Assembly (NCBI GenBank): GCA_024398875.1
Contig: JAKSIJ010000001.1
Span: 1 to 64,000 of the forward strand
DNA from: Fibrobacter sp.
GTDB lineage: Bacteria; Fibrobacterota; Fibrobacteria; Fibrobacterales; Fibrobacteraceae
Direction: 5' to 3'
Length of the DNA stretch: 64,000 nucleotides
Shown: piece by piece, positions 16,416 through 26,684 of the stretch
How positions within the stretch are numbered: position 1 is the stretch's first letter
Layout of the letters: each line of letters begins with the position of its first letter
Notes under the pieces: generated by a model
The model's database searches: none
The model's input: only the letters and a program-made list of their open reading frames with translations
What the model was told of the DNA's origin: nothing
Position numbers and translations under genes: made by a program

Positions 16416-18311
16416 GTGAAAACTGCTGAAATACACTTTTTATCGGATGAAATCATTAATAAAATTGCTGCAGGCGAGGTTATTGAGCGTCCAGCATCAG
16501 CAGTCAAAGAACTGGTTGAAAACGCCATTGATGCGGGAGCCACCCGAATTCAGGTGCAAATTGAGCAAGGTGGAAAGCGAAAAATCCTCGTTTCCGACAA
16601 CGGGAAAGGCATGGGAAAAGCCGATTTGGACATCTGCTACTTGCGGCACACCACTTCAAAGCTTTTCTCTCCTGACGACCTTTTCCATCTAAAAACAAAC
16701 GGCTTTCGCGGTGAGGCTGTAGCCTCCATTGCTGCCGTTTCTAAACTTACGATTACTAGCGCAACAGAAGAAGGTGAAAGCGGTCGAATTGTCATTAAAG
16801 GCGGAGAGGTCGTTTCTCGCGAGGATTTTCAAGCCAACCGCGGAACCACGTTCCTCGTTGAAGACCTATTTTTTAACACTCCCGTCCGCCGTACCTTCCT
16901 CGGAAGTGAAACTGCAGAAACTACCAAAATTTTGGATGTCATTCTAAAAGCAGCCATCGCACACCCCGAAATCCGTTTTGATTACAAGGTAGGCGACAAA
17001 CCTGTTTTCATCGGAGTTCCCGGAGAACTGCGAACCCGTTTGGCTGAAGCCATTGGCTCTGGAATCGCAAAAAAACTTCTTCCTGTAGATTACACAGAAG
17101 CTGGCATCCATGTTTCAGGTTTCATTTCTCCTCCTACAGAAACCGAAGGAAAAAGACATCAGCAATTCCTGTATATGGGGCGACGCCCTTTTGAAAGTAA
17201 ACTCATCGCAAAAGCTGTTTCTCAGGCTTATGAGCCCTACGGCGTAAACTGCAAACCTGTTTCTGCCCTCTTTTTGGAAATGCCCGACACGGAATTTGAC
17301 GTGAACGTGCATCCTGCCAAAAGAGAGGTGCGTTTTGCCAATCAGAACCTAGTTTTCTTAGTGGTTCATCACGCCATTCGAGAAACCTTCAAAGCAGATT
17401 TGGCAGAAAATTCACCCTTTATTGACTTGTCGGGAGAAAGTAGCGCGCCACCTGAAAATCACAAGCCGGAAAGGATTGCAGATAACGGGTTGGATGGAAT
17501 CGCAAATAATGAGTCGGAAAGGGATGTAGACAATAGGTCGGCAAGAAATGTGCCAGATTACGGGATGCCGATTGTAAAGAACGACTTTCATCTGGATGAC
17601 CGCAAAAAAGCCCAAAGTTATATTCCCGATAGGGATGAGGTTCAGGATTTATTCTCCCAACCAGAAGCAGGAAAAATCATCTCTCTAGAACCAGGGCAAG
17701 GGAATGTTCCAATTGCGCCAGAGGCGCCCACCCCTTGGGCTCCTCCTACCCTGTTTCAGATAGCGAATACCTATATTGCTGGCGAAGATGCCGAGGGTCT
17801 TTTGATTATTGACCAGCACGCTGCTCATACACGCATTCTCTACGAACAGGCCCTTGAAACTTTACAGAATGGCTCCCCTATGGATAGCCAGGAACTTCTG
17901 TTCCCTGAACTCATAGAGTTTTCTAAAATCGAGAAAGAAATTTTCCATTCCGTTGAAAATGACCTGAAAAAATTGGGTTTTCACATTGAACACTTCGGTG
18001 GAGACACTTTTCAGATTCGAGCCATTCCTTGCGCCCTACCTCTTTCCAGAGCCATCAAAGCTGTTCATGAATTTCTGGATAGTTGTAGCGAAAAGGGCGA
18101 CTCCAGCGACATGGTGAAAATTCAAGAAATCATGGCAAAATCCTGGGCAAAAACCAACGCCTGCCAGAAGGGAGATAAACTGAAGCCCGAGGAAATGGCC
18201 AGGTTAATGGGCCAACTCATGATTACGGAAGACCCGCTGAAATCTCCCTACGGAACGCCCACTTTAATGCGCATTACCTTGGACGAACTTGCCAAGAAAT
18301 TCAAGCGCTAA
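16416..18311 (+). CDS. mutL: DNA mismatch repair protein MutL
   Basis: A GHKL ATPase that links MutS mismatch recognition to repair. The GTG at 16416 gives the usual short N-terminus (KTAEIHFLSDEIINKIAAGE). The ATPase motifs are ELVENAIDAGATRI, DNGKGM and GFRGEAVASIAAV; then a transducer domain with FDVNVHPAKREVRF, a long acidic linker (about residues 325-440) and a dimerisation domain. The C-terminal metal-site motifs are altered: DQHAAHTRILYE has Thr where the endonuclease motif has Glu, and the usual CPHGRP is SPYGTP. The 3' end overlaps the convergent lpxB by 48 bp. Confidence 0.93.
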   Translation: MKTAEIHFLSDEIINKIAAGEVIERPASAVKELVENAIDAGATRIQVQIEQGGKRKILVSDNGKGMGKADLDICYLRHTTSKLFSPDDLFHLKTNGFRGEAVASIAAVSKLTITSATEEGESGRIVIKGGEVVSREDFQANRGTTFLVEDLFFNTPVRRTFLGSETAETTKILDVILKAAIAHPEIRFDYKVGDKPVFIGVPGELRTRLAEAIGSGIAKKLLPVDYTEAGIHVSGFISPPTETEGKRHQQFLYMGRRPFESKLIAKAVSQAYEPYGVNCKPVSALFLEMPDTEFDVNVHPAKREVRFANQNLVFLVVHHAIRETFKADLAENSPFIDLSGESSAPPENHKPERIADNGLDGIANNESERDVDNRSARNVPDYGMPIVKNDFHLDDRKKAQSYIPDRDEVQDLFSQPEAGKIISLEPGQGNVPIAPEAPTPWAPPTLFQIANTYIAGEDAEGLLIIDQHAAHTRILYEQALETLQNGSPMDSQELLFPELIEFSKIEKEIFHSVENDLKKLGFHIEHFGGDTFQIRAIPCALPLSRAIKAVHEFLDSCSEKGDSSDMVKIQEIMAKSWAKTNACQKGDKLKPEEMARLMGQLMITEDPLKSPYGTPTLMRITLDELAKKFKR

Positions 18312-19442
18312 TTCTTGAAGCGTTTTCCCTACCAACAGGCGTTTTTGCAGACAGAGAACAGTTTCTTGGGTAGGTTGTTGCGATGCAGACTGCAAAGCGT
18401 CTACTACACATTCCACTGTTTCATTTTTAGCCGTTTTTTGAACTGAGCAAATAAATTCTGGGAACAATTTTTTCTCTAAAATTATACTCGGTAACGCAAA
18501 ATTCTGCGTTTTCACAAAATGGCTTCCCATAAAATATGTCAATTTATCGGGCACCGTAGAAACCACCAACGGAACCCCCGCCAAGGTAAGTTCCAGAGTT
18601 GCAGTTCCCGGCGAAGACAACGCTAAAGACGCGCCATAAAGCAAATCAAAACGAGCTTTCCCATCTGCTGGAGCAACCAAAATTGAAAGCCAGTTGGGAA
18701 CAGTTCCATTGCAATAATCATCTACAAAATTTTCAACTTCCGGTTTCAATGATTCACGAGGCACTACGATTTTTACAAATTTGTGAGTATTCTGATTATG
18801 CCATAACCGAGCCACATCCAAAAAAAACGGAAGGTTTCGGAGAAGTTGCGCTAGGCGGCTACCTGGGAAAAGCAACAACTGCGGCTCCGGCTCCATTTTT
18901 TTGAGCATAATCTGCGAAGCCTGTTTAGCAAAAATGGCAAAAGGATGCTGGATTTGTTGAACCCGGCAACCTTTTGATTCATAAAAGTTCTTTTCAAAAG
19001 CAAATAGAACCGCAAGTTGCGCCTTTTGCAATTTTTTTGCACGAGAAGATTTCCAGGCCCATGCCTGCGGAGGTGCGATGTACAATGCCGGAACCTTAGG
19101 AAAATTTTTCCACTTTGCAAAAGCCAACCGCATCAATTTCATATTGAAACCTGGATAATCGATGGCGATAAAAGCCACACAATGCGTATCCAGCAAAGCA
19201 TTTTTCAAAATCTTGAAAGTCTTTCTCAGGCGAAAATACCGCGGCAGCACATCCCCAAAACCGGAAACAGGCAACTCCTCATAATCGGCAAGGGAGACAA
19301 GACCCGCTTTTTGCATCCGCGGGCCACCAGTTCCTTTTGCAGCATAACCTTGAGCACAAATTTCTTGAACGACGACTTCGCCAAGCGCATCTCCGGAATC
19401 TTCTCCGGCACAAACTAAGACGAAATCCTTCTGGTACATCAT
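18264..19442 (-). CDS. lpxB: Lipid-A-disaccharide synthase
   Basis: A GT19 enzyme that joins UDP-diacylglucosamine and lipid X to the lipid A disaccharide, at the inner membrane. The N-terminal motif FVLVCAGEDSGDALGE matches the GE-x-SGD signature. KGTGGPRMQKAGL, FIAIDYPGFNMKL and YIAPPQAWAWKSSRAKKL are typical, as is the later LSSPGTATLELTLAGVPLVV. Length (392) is normal. The ATG overlaps the dnaE stop by one base (TAATG), so translation is coupled to dnaE. The gene shows that the organism makes lipid A. Confidence 0.93.
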   Translation of the reverse strand: MMYQKDFVLVCAGEDSGDALGEVVVQEICAQGYAAKGTGGPRMQKAGLVSLADYEELPVSGFGDVLPRYFRLRKTFKILKNALLDTHCVAFIAIDYPGFNMKLMRLAFAKWKNFPKVPALYIAPPQAWAWKSSRAKKLQKAQLAVLFAFEKNFYESKGCRVQQIQHPFAIFAKQASQIMLKKMEPEPQLLLFPGSRLAQLLRNLPFFLDVARLWHNQNTHKFVKIVVPRESLKPEVENFVDDYCNGTVPNWLSILVAPADGKARFDLLYGASLALSSPGTATLELTLAGVPLVVSTVPDKLTYFMGSHFVKTQNFALPSIILEKKLFPEFICSVQKTAKNETVECVVDALQSASQQPTQETVLCLQKRLLVGKTLQELALEFLGKFVQGNAH

Positions 19443-22400
19443 TAGCGGCGAGGTTTCGCGGAAACCCAGAATTTAATGGCTCCCATATCCCGACGGAACC
19501 ATTCCATCAATTCTACGGTATAGCAGACTTTGTACTTGTGAAGGACAACAGCATGCTCGTTGCTGGATTCCGTTTCCACATGGAGCACCACCTCGCAAGC
19601 ATGTTCACCCTCAAAAGCCTCAAAGCGTTGCAGTCCCTCTTCCAACTTCTGCAGATATTCGTCCGTCAGCATTACAGAATATAGCGTGATGTGGATATAC
19701 TTGGTCATCTGCTCACGAGCATAATCCAGCTGGAAGGCATCCTCCACCACAACCTGCATATCCGTAGTGAGTTTGCGTTCCTTATCCCGTTGGAACTCCA
19801 AATCTCCCTTCACAAGGATGCGGTCATCGCAAGAAATTTTATCGCGGCATTTTTCCCAGACGTCCTTCTTAAAGAAAATTCCAAGGTCGCCATGGAAATC
19901 CTGAATAGTGCCAGAACCAATGACATCCCCTCGCTTTGTTTCGATGGAGCGAAGTTTTGTCACCACACCGCCTACAATGACGGTATTCCCAACCTTTCGC
20001 CGAAGCTCATCATCGGCAAGGCTGCTGGTGGTAAAACCTTGAAGTTCCGGGCGAAATTCATCCAAAGGGTGGCCCGATAGGAATAGACCCAAGACGTCTC
20101 TCTCCTTATTGAGCATCTCCATGCAGCCCCATTCCTCAGCTTCTTCCAGTGTTTCGGCAGAACTGTCCATAGAAGGGCCTGCATCGCCCATATCAAACAG
20201 ACTCATCTGGCCCTTTGATTTGTCTTCCTGATGGCGGGCTGCCACTTCCAAAGCACGGTCTACCGTTGCCATCTGTACGGCACGGCTGCCCGGGAGATTA
20301 TCAAGAGCGCCCGCCATAATGAGGCATTCCAGCAACTTTTTGTTGAGAGGCGGGCGTTTTTCTTTTTGGGCCCCCTGATATTCTACTACCCGCTTGCAGA
20401 AGTCAAAAATATCCTTGAAAGGGCCATTCTTTTCACGTTCAGCCACAACGTCTTCAATAACGGCCAAACCCACATTGCGAATACCCGCAAGACCGTAGAG
20501 AATTTGACCCTTTTCATTAGCGGAGAATACACCCAAAGAAGAATTTACATCCGGAGAAAGTACCGGGATTCCCAAGCGTTTGCATTCCAGAATAATGGTG
20601 ACAATATCTTCCGTTTTCCCCATTTTGGAAGTCATGGAAGCCGCCATGTATTCCGGCCCAAAATGGGTTTTGAGATAAGCGGTTTGATAGGCCACGTAGG
20701 CATAAGCGGCCGCATGACTCTTATTGAAGGCGTACCCACAGAAGGGAAGCACAGCATCCCAAACCTTTTGAATCATGGCTCGATCGTAGCCCCTAGCCAA
20801 GCATTTTTCTTTAAATTTAGGTTCCAAAACGGCCATCTTATCAGGCATTTTCTTTGCCATGATACGGCGAATATTGTCAGCACCTCCCAAGGAATAGCCA
20901 CCCAAAATCTGGGCCAGTTTCATCACCTGTTCCTGATAGACAATCACACCATAAGTTTCACCCAGAACCTCTTCCAAATCTGGATGGTAGCAGTCTATTT
21001 CTTCATTACCATTCTTGCGGGCAATAAAGTGCGGAATCTGTTCAATAGGGCCCGGGCGGTATAAGGCGTTCATAGCGATAAGGTCACCAATACGGGTGGG
21101 CTTCAGTTCCCGCAAATACTTCTGCATTCCCGGAGATTCAAACTGGAACACCGTCGTAGTCATGCCCCGACCTAAAAGATCAAAAGTATCCTTGTCATCC
21201 AGAGGAATCTTGCTCATTTCCAACTTGATCTTCCGGATTTTTTCCACCATGTTCACAGTATCCTGAATGATGGAAAGGTTCACTAGTCCAAGGAAGTCCA
21301 TCTTCAGAAGTCCGATGTCTTCTGCATAGTGTTTGTCGTACATCACCACGGGGGTGTCCTGAGGTGCAGCGCGATAAAGTGGAGCTAGATTGTAAATCGG
21401 AGTAGGCGTAATCACCACACCGCAGGCATGAACACCCGTCTGCCGCGGCAAATCCTCCAAAGTCTTCGCAATATTCCAAAGATTCTTGTAAGACTCGCGA
21501 CTATTGATAAGGGCTTGCAAGGGTTCCGGGCTATAATCGGGAGAAACCGGATTCCCCTTCTTATCCTTACCCGTCCATGCATCATTCAGGCTAAAGTTTA
21601 GCACGCGTTGCGGGAATTGGGCAATAATTGCCTTGCCCTCATTCATAGGAATACCAAGAACGCGGGCCACATCCGTAATGACCGCCTTGGATTTCAGCAT
21701 GCCATAGGTGATAATCTGGCCTACACAATCCTTGCCGTATTTCCCCGTCACATAATCAATAACACGACCGCGGTCTCTATCCGCAATATCCGTATCAATA
21801 TCAGGCATGGACACACGTTCCGGATTGAGGAAACGTTCAAAAAGGAGATCAAACTTTAGCGGGTCAATATCCGTAATGCCAATGATGTAGGTGACTAAAG
21901 AGCCCGCAGCAGAGCCACGGCCAGGGCCCACAGGAATGCCATGATTACGGGACCAGTTGATGAAATCCCACACAATCAAGAGGTAGCCCGCCACATTCAT
22001 ATTACGAATGCAATTCAACTCCTTGTACATGCGCTTCGCCACTTCCGTTTCATGCTCTGGGAATTTGAAGTTTTCCTCAGGGAAACGCCAATGGAGGAAT
22101 TCGTTACAAAGATTGATGATGTAAATATCCGAATCAGAACCAGGCTTACACCAGCGATGAACCGCTTTATCCCAAGCCTTATTATCTTCTTCCGTAAAGA
22201 ACTCTGGAGAAGATAAACGGTCAATTTCCGCATTATCCTCTACCGTCAAAGTCTCAGGATCTTTACCATTGGTTGCGCAATACTCTTCCTTGACTTTTTG
22301 TCTCTTATTCTCTACAACGTTCTGCAATTCTCGTTCACGAATAACGGGATATTCTGCATCATATTCCGCCTTCATGATGGCTTTGATTTCTTCATATTCC

Positions 22401-23317
22401 TTGGATGCAAGGAATTCCTTCGGAATTTCAAAACGAGGCCAGAAATCATCGCCAATGCCTGTTTTTACCGTAAAGTTGCAACGTTCTGCAATCTTTACCG
22501 TATTTTCAATGGCGCCCGGAATATTTCCGAAAAGTTCTTGCATTTCTGCTTCCGAGCGGAAATAGAACTTATCTGTTGGGAATCGTTTGTCCGTGAAGTC
22601 ATTCAAGGTTTCCTTCATGGCAATGCAGCGGAGAACTTTATGGGCCATGGCATCTTCGGGCTTGATGTAATGCACATCTGCAACCGCGACTACCTCATGA
22701 CCTAATTCCTTTGCTACCTGAACATTGTACTCATTCAGAAGCTTCTGTTGCGGAACGCTGTTATCACAAACAGAGAGATAAAGATGGTCCCTATCAAAAA
22801 TTTTATCCAGTTGTTCAATGTAGGCATGAGCAATAGAATTCCGACCAGCTGCTACATTCTGGCCATACTTGCTAAAGAAATCGCCGGCAATGGCAATAAT
22901 GCCTTCCTTAAACTGCTGAATGACCTCCAAGGGGACCGCGGGTATTTCCGCCCAACGTTCTTCCGTCTCATAACAGTGGCTCACCACGCGCAAAAGGTTG
23001 TAGTAACCCTTCTCGTTTTCTACAAGAAGCGTAAGACGTTCATAGGTTATAGGGTCTTTAGGGGTAGCACTTGACGTTGCCACATAAACATGGCAACCTA
23101 GAACTGTTTTTATAGGCGGCAGACCCTTTTCTTTACGCTTTTTGTTCAGTCCCTGACAGCGGGTCTGGAATTCCAAAATGCCAAACATGGCCCCATGGTC
23201 TGTTAGGGCAATAGCAGGAGCATTTTCTTCTGCCGCAGCGGCAAGAATATCATCCAAACGGGCCGAGGCCTGCAGCACCGAAAATTCCGAATGAACTTGT
23301 AAGTGAACAAAAGCCAT
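19442..23317 (-). CDS. dnaE: DNA polymerase III alpha subunit
   Basis: A 1291-residue replicative polymerase of the DnaE1 type. The PHP domain starts FVHLQVHSEFSVLQA; a metal-binding His of the H-x-H pair is Gln, as it is Arg in E. coli DnaE, so the PHP domain probably lacks exonuclease activity and proofreading must come from a separate subunit. The palm has GPGRGSAAGSLV and the catalytic Asp pair in SMPDIDTDIADRDRGR; the third Asp is in LKMDFLGLVNL. The fingers (GGADNIRRIMAKKMPDKM), a helix-hairpin-helix and an OB domain (VGNTVIVGGVVTKLRSI) follow. Upstream is a lipoprotein gene 12 nt away; downstream is lpxB. Confidence 0.97.
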   Translation of the reverse strand: MAFVHLQVHSEFSVLQASARLDDILAAAAEENAPAIALTDHGAMFGILEFQTRCQGLNKKRKEKGLPPIKTVLGCHVYVATSSATPKDPITYERLTLLVENEKGYYNLLRVVSHCYETEERWAEIPAVPLEVIQQFKEGIIAIAGDFFSKYGQNVAAGRNSIAHAYIEQLDKIFDRDHLYLSVCDNSVPQQKLLNEYNVQVAKELGHEVVAVADVHYIKPEDAMAHKVLRCIAMKETLNDFTDKRFPTDKFYFRSEAEMQELFGNIPGAIENTVKIAERCNFTVKTGIGDDFWPRFEIPKEFLASKEYEEIKAIMKAEYDAEYPVIRERELQNVVENKRQKVKEEYCATNGKDPETLTVEDNAEIDRLSSPEFFTEEDNKAWDKAVHRWCKPGSDSDIYIINLCNEFLHWRFPEENFKFPEHETEVAKRMYKELNCIRNMNVAGYLLIVWDFINWSRNHGIPVGPGRGSAAGSLVTYIIGITDIDPLKFDLLFERFLNPERVSMPDIDTDIADRDRGRVIDYVTGKYGKDCVGQIITYGMLKSKAVITDVARVLGIPMNEGKAIIAQFPQRVLNFSLNDAWTGKDKKGNPVSPDYSPEPLQALINSRESYKNLWNIAKTLEDLPRQTGVHACGVVITPTPIYNLAPLYRAAPQDTPVVMYDKHYAEDIGLLKMDFLGLVNLSIIQDTVNMVEKIRKIKLEMSKIPLDDKDTFDLLGRGMTTTVFQFESPGMQKYLRELKPTRIGDLIAMNALYRPGPIEQIPHFIARKNGNEEIDCYHPDLEEVLGETYGVIVYQEQVMKLAQILGGYSLGGADNIRRIMAKKMPDKMAVLEPKFKEKCLARGYDRAMIQKVWDAVLPFCGYAFNKSHAAAYAYVAYQTAYLKTHFGPEYMAASMTSKMGKTEDIVTIILECKRLGIPVLSPDVNSSLGVFSANEKGQILYGLAGIRNVGLAVIEDVVAEREKNGPFKDIFDFCKRVVEYQGAQKEKRPPLNKKLLECLIMAGALDNLPGSRAVQMATVDRALEVAARHQEDKSKGQMSLFDMGDAGPSMDSSAETLEEAEEWGCMEMLNKERDVLGLFLSGHPLDEFRPELQGFTTSSLADDELRRKVGNTVIVGGVVTKLRSIETKRGDVIGSGTIQDFHGDLGIFFKKDVWEKCRDKISCDDRILVKGDLEFQRDKERKLTTDMQVVVEDAFQLDYAREQMTKYIHITLYSVMLTDEYLQKLEEGLQRFEAFEGEHACEVVLHVETESSNEHAVVLHKYKVCYTVELMEWFRRDMGAIKFWVSAKPRR

Positions 23318-23329
23318 ACAAACCTATAT

Positions 23330-24199
23330 CTACTCTTCAAACCAGATTTCTTCCATAGTCAATTCACCCGACAGAAGCGATTGGCACATAAATTCGCCCA
23401 CCATTTTGATTTCATCTGCCGAATACTCTTCTTCATCATACTCTGTGTATGAAACAGCATCCGCTGTACAATTCACTTCTTCTACATCCAAATCCCGTTT
23501 ATAGGATTGACAAATGTCATTTAATATATCAGAACTAACTCCATTATACGATTCTACCGAGGTAATCCAAGGAGTATTGAAAGATACTGTATAAGAAGCA
23601 GACCAACCGCCACCTCCGAAGTTAATCGTCAAAGTATCTTCTTTAACATTCGCAACGCATTCCGTCACTAGATAATTCGTTTCTGCAGAACCATTGCCAG
23701 GTTCATCTTCCTCACCACCCTCTTCGGGGTCGTCCACTCCGTACTTTTCGTTAAATACGTCACAGGCACTTTGTGCGCCAGCAGCAACATCGGCAGCAGT
23801 AGATCCATTCTCATTGTTAATCCATGCTGTAAATGACACATAATCGGAACCACACTTGATGAGTTTAGAATCCACATAATAGAACTGTTCCTTAACAGTT
23901 GCGCAGAATTCCCGTGCATCTTCCGCATCAAATCCGTAAAGTTCGGCATCATAATCCAATTGGACTCGCTTCCCCTGCAAATTATAAGAAGTGACTTGTC
24001 TTGTACCATTAATCAAGCCATTGACATTGATTGTTTGCACAACCTTGTCACCAAGTCGCTCCACAAAGCATTCCGTCTTAGAGGGTTTTTCTTCATCGCG
24101 AAGTCCTTGTCCCGAATTGGACGCGGAGGTAGAACCACCATCGCAGGCGACAAAAGCCATTATAGCGCAAGCAAGCAAAATACCTAGGAGAAATCTCAT
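23330..24199 (-). CDS. Lipoprotein of unknown function
   Basis: The start at 24199 is preferred because the signal peptide (RFLLGILLACAIMAFVAC, lipobox Cys at residue 19) begins there and AGG is upstream. After a short Ser/Gly/Asn linker, the 289-residue protein contains two similar halves, each with paired Cys (for example SKTECFVERLGDKVVQTI and VTECVANVKEDTLTINF), and an acidic loop between them. It is likely an outer-membrane or periplasmic surface lipoprotein. No family is recognised. It sits upstream of dnaE on the same strand, but nothing links the functions. Confidence 0.7.
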   Translation of the reverse strand: MRFLLGILLACAIMAFVACDGGSTSASNSGQGLRDEEKPSKTECFVERLGDKVVQTINVNGLINGTRQVTSYNLQGKRVQLDYDAELYGFDAEDAREFCATVKEQFYYVDSKLIKCGSDYVSFTAWINNENGSTAADVAAGAQSACDVFNEKYGVDDPEEGGEEDEPGNGSAETNYLVTECVANVKEDTLTINFGGGGWSASYTVSFNTPWITSVESYNGVSSDILNDICQSYKRDLDVEEVNCTADAVSYTEYDEEEYSADEIKMVGEFMCQSLLSGELTMEEIWFEE

Positions 24200-24277
24200 T
24201 TTTTTACCTACATCCACAATATAGACATTTTTATGCAACATTTAACCTACATATTCAACGCAATTCATTAATTAATC

Positions 24278-24285
24278 TATCTTTG
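24278..24285 (+). promoter_or_regulatory. Putative Bacteroidota-type -7 box TATCTTTG for the GT2 gene
   Basis: TATCTTTG fits the TAnnTTTG pattern known for Bacteroidota housekeeping promoters. It gives a leader of about 35 nt to the ATG at 24324. No clear TTTG -33 element is seen. Confidence 0.35.
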
Positions 24286-24323
24286 AGAAAACCAGCGTTG
24301 GTGGCCCTTCCATACGAGTTTTT

Positions 24324-25400
24324 ATGCAAGAAAAGACCCTCATCAGTTTTGTAATTCCCGTCTATAATGCGGCAAATTTTATTCAGGAAACTGTTGAATC
24401 TATTTTGAAAGCGCACAATCCTGAAGGCATTACCTATGAAATCATTTGCGTAAACGATAAAAGTTCAGACGGAAGCGAAAACATTCTCAACACTTTGGCC
24501 GCAACATATCCCAACGTCAGGGCAATTCATCGTGAAAAAAATGGCCATGTGGCAGCCGCGCGAAATACAGGTATTGATGCCGCAACAGGCCAGTGGATTT
24601 GCCTTGTGGATAGTGACGATTTGGTAAACCAAAACATCTTTAAAGTTATCGCCAAAACTGTAGAAGATGATTGCGACATCATCTATTATGGGTACGACCA
24701 GTTCATTGATAAGCCAAAAGCAGACGCCCTTGCAGAGCCATTGCCCTCAGCAGTATATTTTGATGAGACAGCCATTCGTACGCAACAATTGGAATTGCTA
24801 ACGCGGCGAAAAATGGTGGGTCGCACCTATGGCTATCGAAACCTCGGGCTCATTTGGGCAAAACTCTATCGCAGGGATTTCATCGTAGCAAACGATATTC
24901 GCGCTTTTGAAGGAATGAAATACGAAGAGGATTTGTCCTTCAACTTCATGTGCCTTGCCCGATGCAAAAAGGCAAAACAAATCAATTGGCCTTTCCTTCA
25001 CTATCGTCTGGTTTCCGTTTCTTTCTCCCATGGCTATGTAGCTGATTTTTTGGATCGGGCAGCAAAAACCGTCCCCATCTACGAAGAAATCATCCGCAGA
25101 TATTACCCCGGGGACAAGGAAATCGAAGCCCTTTTCCCTTACCGTGTTTTGTGGGAACTTCTTTTTTCCGTCATCCGTGGTCCCGCCCACCATGCGTGCC
25201 CCGATTCATGGAAAGTAAAACAGGAAACATTAAAAAGTTTACTGCATTCCCCCCTATATAAAGATGTTTTTAGCCATGTAGATATTAAGCAGTTAGACTT
25301 TCCCAATATGGTCTTGGCCTATTGTGTAAAAAAACAAAATCTTGTCGGCTGCATTGTTCTGGAAAGAATTCTACAGCTAAAGAACAAAATTTTCAATTAG
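24324..25400 (+). CDS. Family 2 glycosyltransferase
   Basis: A 358-residue GT-A enzyme. ISFVIPVYNAANFIQETVES, ICVNDKSSDGSENIL and GQWICLVDSDDLV carry the UDP-sugar-binding Asp and the DxD-type motif. The C-terminal region (EDLSFNFMCLARCKKAKQI) resembles transferases that build capsule or O-antigen chains. It is followed after 24 nt by a flippase-like gene, so the pair probably assembles and exports a lipid-linked glycan or a polymer. The sugar and acceptor are unknown. Confidence 0.85.
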   Translation: MQEKTLISFVIPVYNAANFIQETVESILKAHNPEGITYEIICVNDKSSDGSENILNTLAATYPNVRAIHREKNGHVAAARNTGIDAATGQWICLVDSDDLVNQNIFKVIAKTVEDDCDIIYYGYDQFIDKPKADALAEPLPSAVYFDETAIRTQQLELLTRRKMVGRTYGYRNLGLIWAKLYRRDFIVANDIRAFEGMKYEEDLSFNFMCLARCKKAKQINWPFLHYRLVSVSFSHGYVADFLDRAAKTVPIYEEIIRRYYPGDKEIEALFPYRVLWELLFSVIRGPAHHACPDSWKVKQETLKSLLHSPLYKDVFSHVDIKQLDFPNMVLAYCVKKQNLVGCIVLERILQLKNKIFN

Positions 25401-25424
25401 CACTTCAAATATCCCGTCGTTCCA

Positions 25425-26684
25425 ATGATAAAGAAGTTGCTACTCTCCTCCAAAAACATTTCAAGAGATTCCTTCATTTGGAATTCTATTTCCTCCTACC
25501 TGAATTCTTTCCAAACGATGCTTCTTCTGCTGGTTCTGACTCGATTCGGGAACGATACGGACAGCAGTTTTTTCGTTATGGCATTTGCCGTTGGAAACCT
25601 AGTGTTAAACATTGGCCGTTACGGAACACGGCAATTTCAGGTCACCGACATCAATGAAGTTTACTCATTCCATGACTATGTCACCTCCCGAAAATTTTCC
25701 ATGGGACTTTTCATCACAGCCGTTATTGTCTACCTCGCCTGGGGAATTCTTTCCAACGGCTATACTTTTGAAAAAGCCTTAATCGTAGGCCTAATCTGTT
25801 TTTACAAGGGAATTGAGGCTGCAGAAGATGTTCTTCATGGGAGAATGCAACAATCAGGCCGCTTGGATGTGGCCACAAAAATTACATCTCTACGATTTGG
25901 GATTTTTATTATTGGCTACGCATTGGTGTACATCTTCACCAAAAATTTAATCGTTACAACAGCAGTCAATGTGGGGCTTACCCTTGTATTAAGTCTTCTT
26001 CTTAATGGATTTGTCATTAAAGAATTTGTCCCAACATCATCCCAAAGCAGCGAAAGACATTTCCCCAAAAAATTACTTTGGGAATGCCTACCCATTGCCT
26101 TGACAACAATTTTAGGAATGTATCTATGCAATGCCCCGAAATACACCATTGATGGCATTGTCTCTGATAATGTGCAAACTTGTTTTAACATCGTGTTTAT
26201 GCCCGTATTCGTGGTAGCTTTGCTAAGCAATTTCGTATTTAACCCGTACCTACGCAAACTAGGGGAATTATGGGTTCAAAAAAATATTCCCGCATTTAAA
26301 GCACTTGTTCTAAAATTGACTCTCGTTCCATTGGCTATTGACGCTGTAGTTATTGCACTCGGCGCTTTTATCGGGATCCCCATCCTCGCCTTTGTTTATG
26401 GCGTTAATCTAACAGATTATTTTGGTGAGTTAATGGTATTCCTCATCGTTAGTGGAGTTATTTCTGTGTTAAACCTTTATGCAATGGTGCTAACGACACT
26501 CCGCAAACAAAATCACCTTCTCTACGGCTACATTGCGGGAGCCGCTGTTATGGTCAGCATCAGTAGATCGCTACTGCAAGCAACAGATGTAATGACCCTA
26601 TGCTACTTTTTCCTTGCAATTCTGATTGCGGTCGCAATCTATTGCAGTTACATCTCTTTCCATGCCATAAAAAACAGCAGATAA
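25425..26684 (+). CDS. Polysaccharide flippase (Wzx/MVF type)
   Basis: A 419-residue membrane protein with about 12 hydrophobic segments and the MOP-superfamily layout. The N-terminal half begins FIWNSISSYLNSFQTMLLLL; GRYGTRQFQVTDINE lies in a loop typical of Wzx relatives, and the C-terminal half repeats the pattern (MVFLIVSGVISVLNLYAMVL). Such proteins move lipid-linked oligosaccharides across the inner membrane. The start codon follows the GT2 gene by 24 nt. The stop lies inside the gpsA terminator hairpin. Confidence 0.75.
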   Translation: MIKKLLLSSKNISRDSFIWNSISSYLNSFQTMLLLLVLTRFGNDTDSSFFVMAFAVGNLVLNIGRYGTRQFQVTDINEVYSFHDYVTSRKFSMGLFITAVIVYLAWGILSNGYTFEKALIVGLICFYKGIEAAEDVLHGRMQQSGRLDVATKITSLRFGIFIIGYALVYIFTKNLIVTTAVNVGLTLVLSLLLNGFVIKEFVPTSSQSSERHFPKKLLWECLPIALTTILGMYLCNAPKYTIDGIVSDNVQTCFNIVFMPVFVVALLSNFVFNPYLRKLGELWVQKNIPAFKALVLKLTLVPLAIDAVVIALGAFIGIPILAFVYGVNLTDYFGELMVFLIVSGVISVLNLYAMVLTTLRKQNHLLYGYIAGAAVMVSISRSLLQATDVMTLCYFFLAILIAVAIYCSYISFHAIKNSR

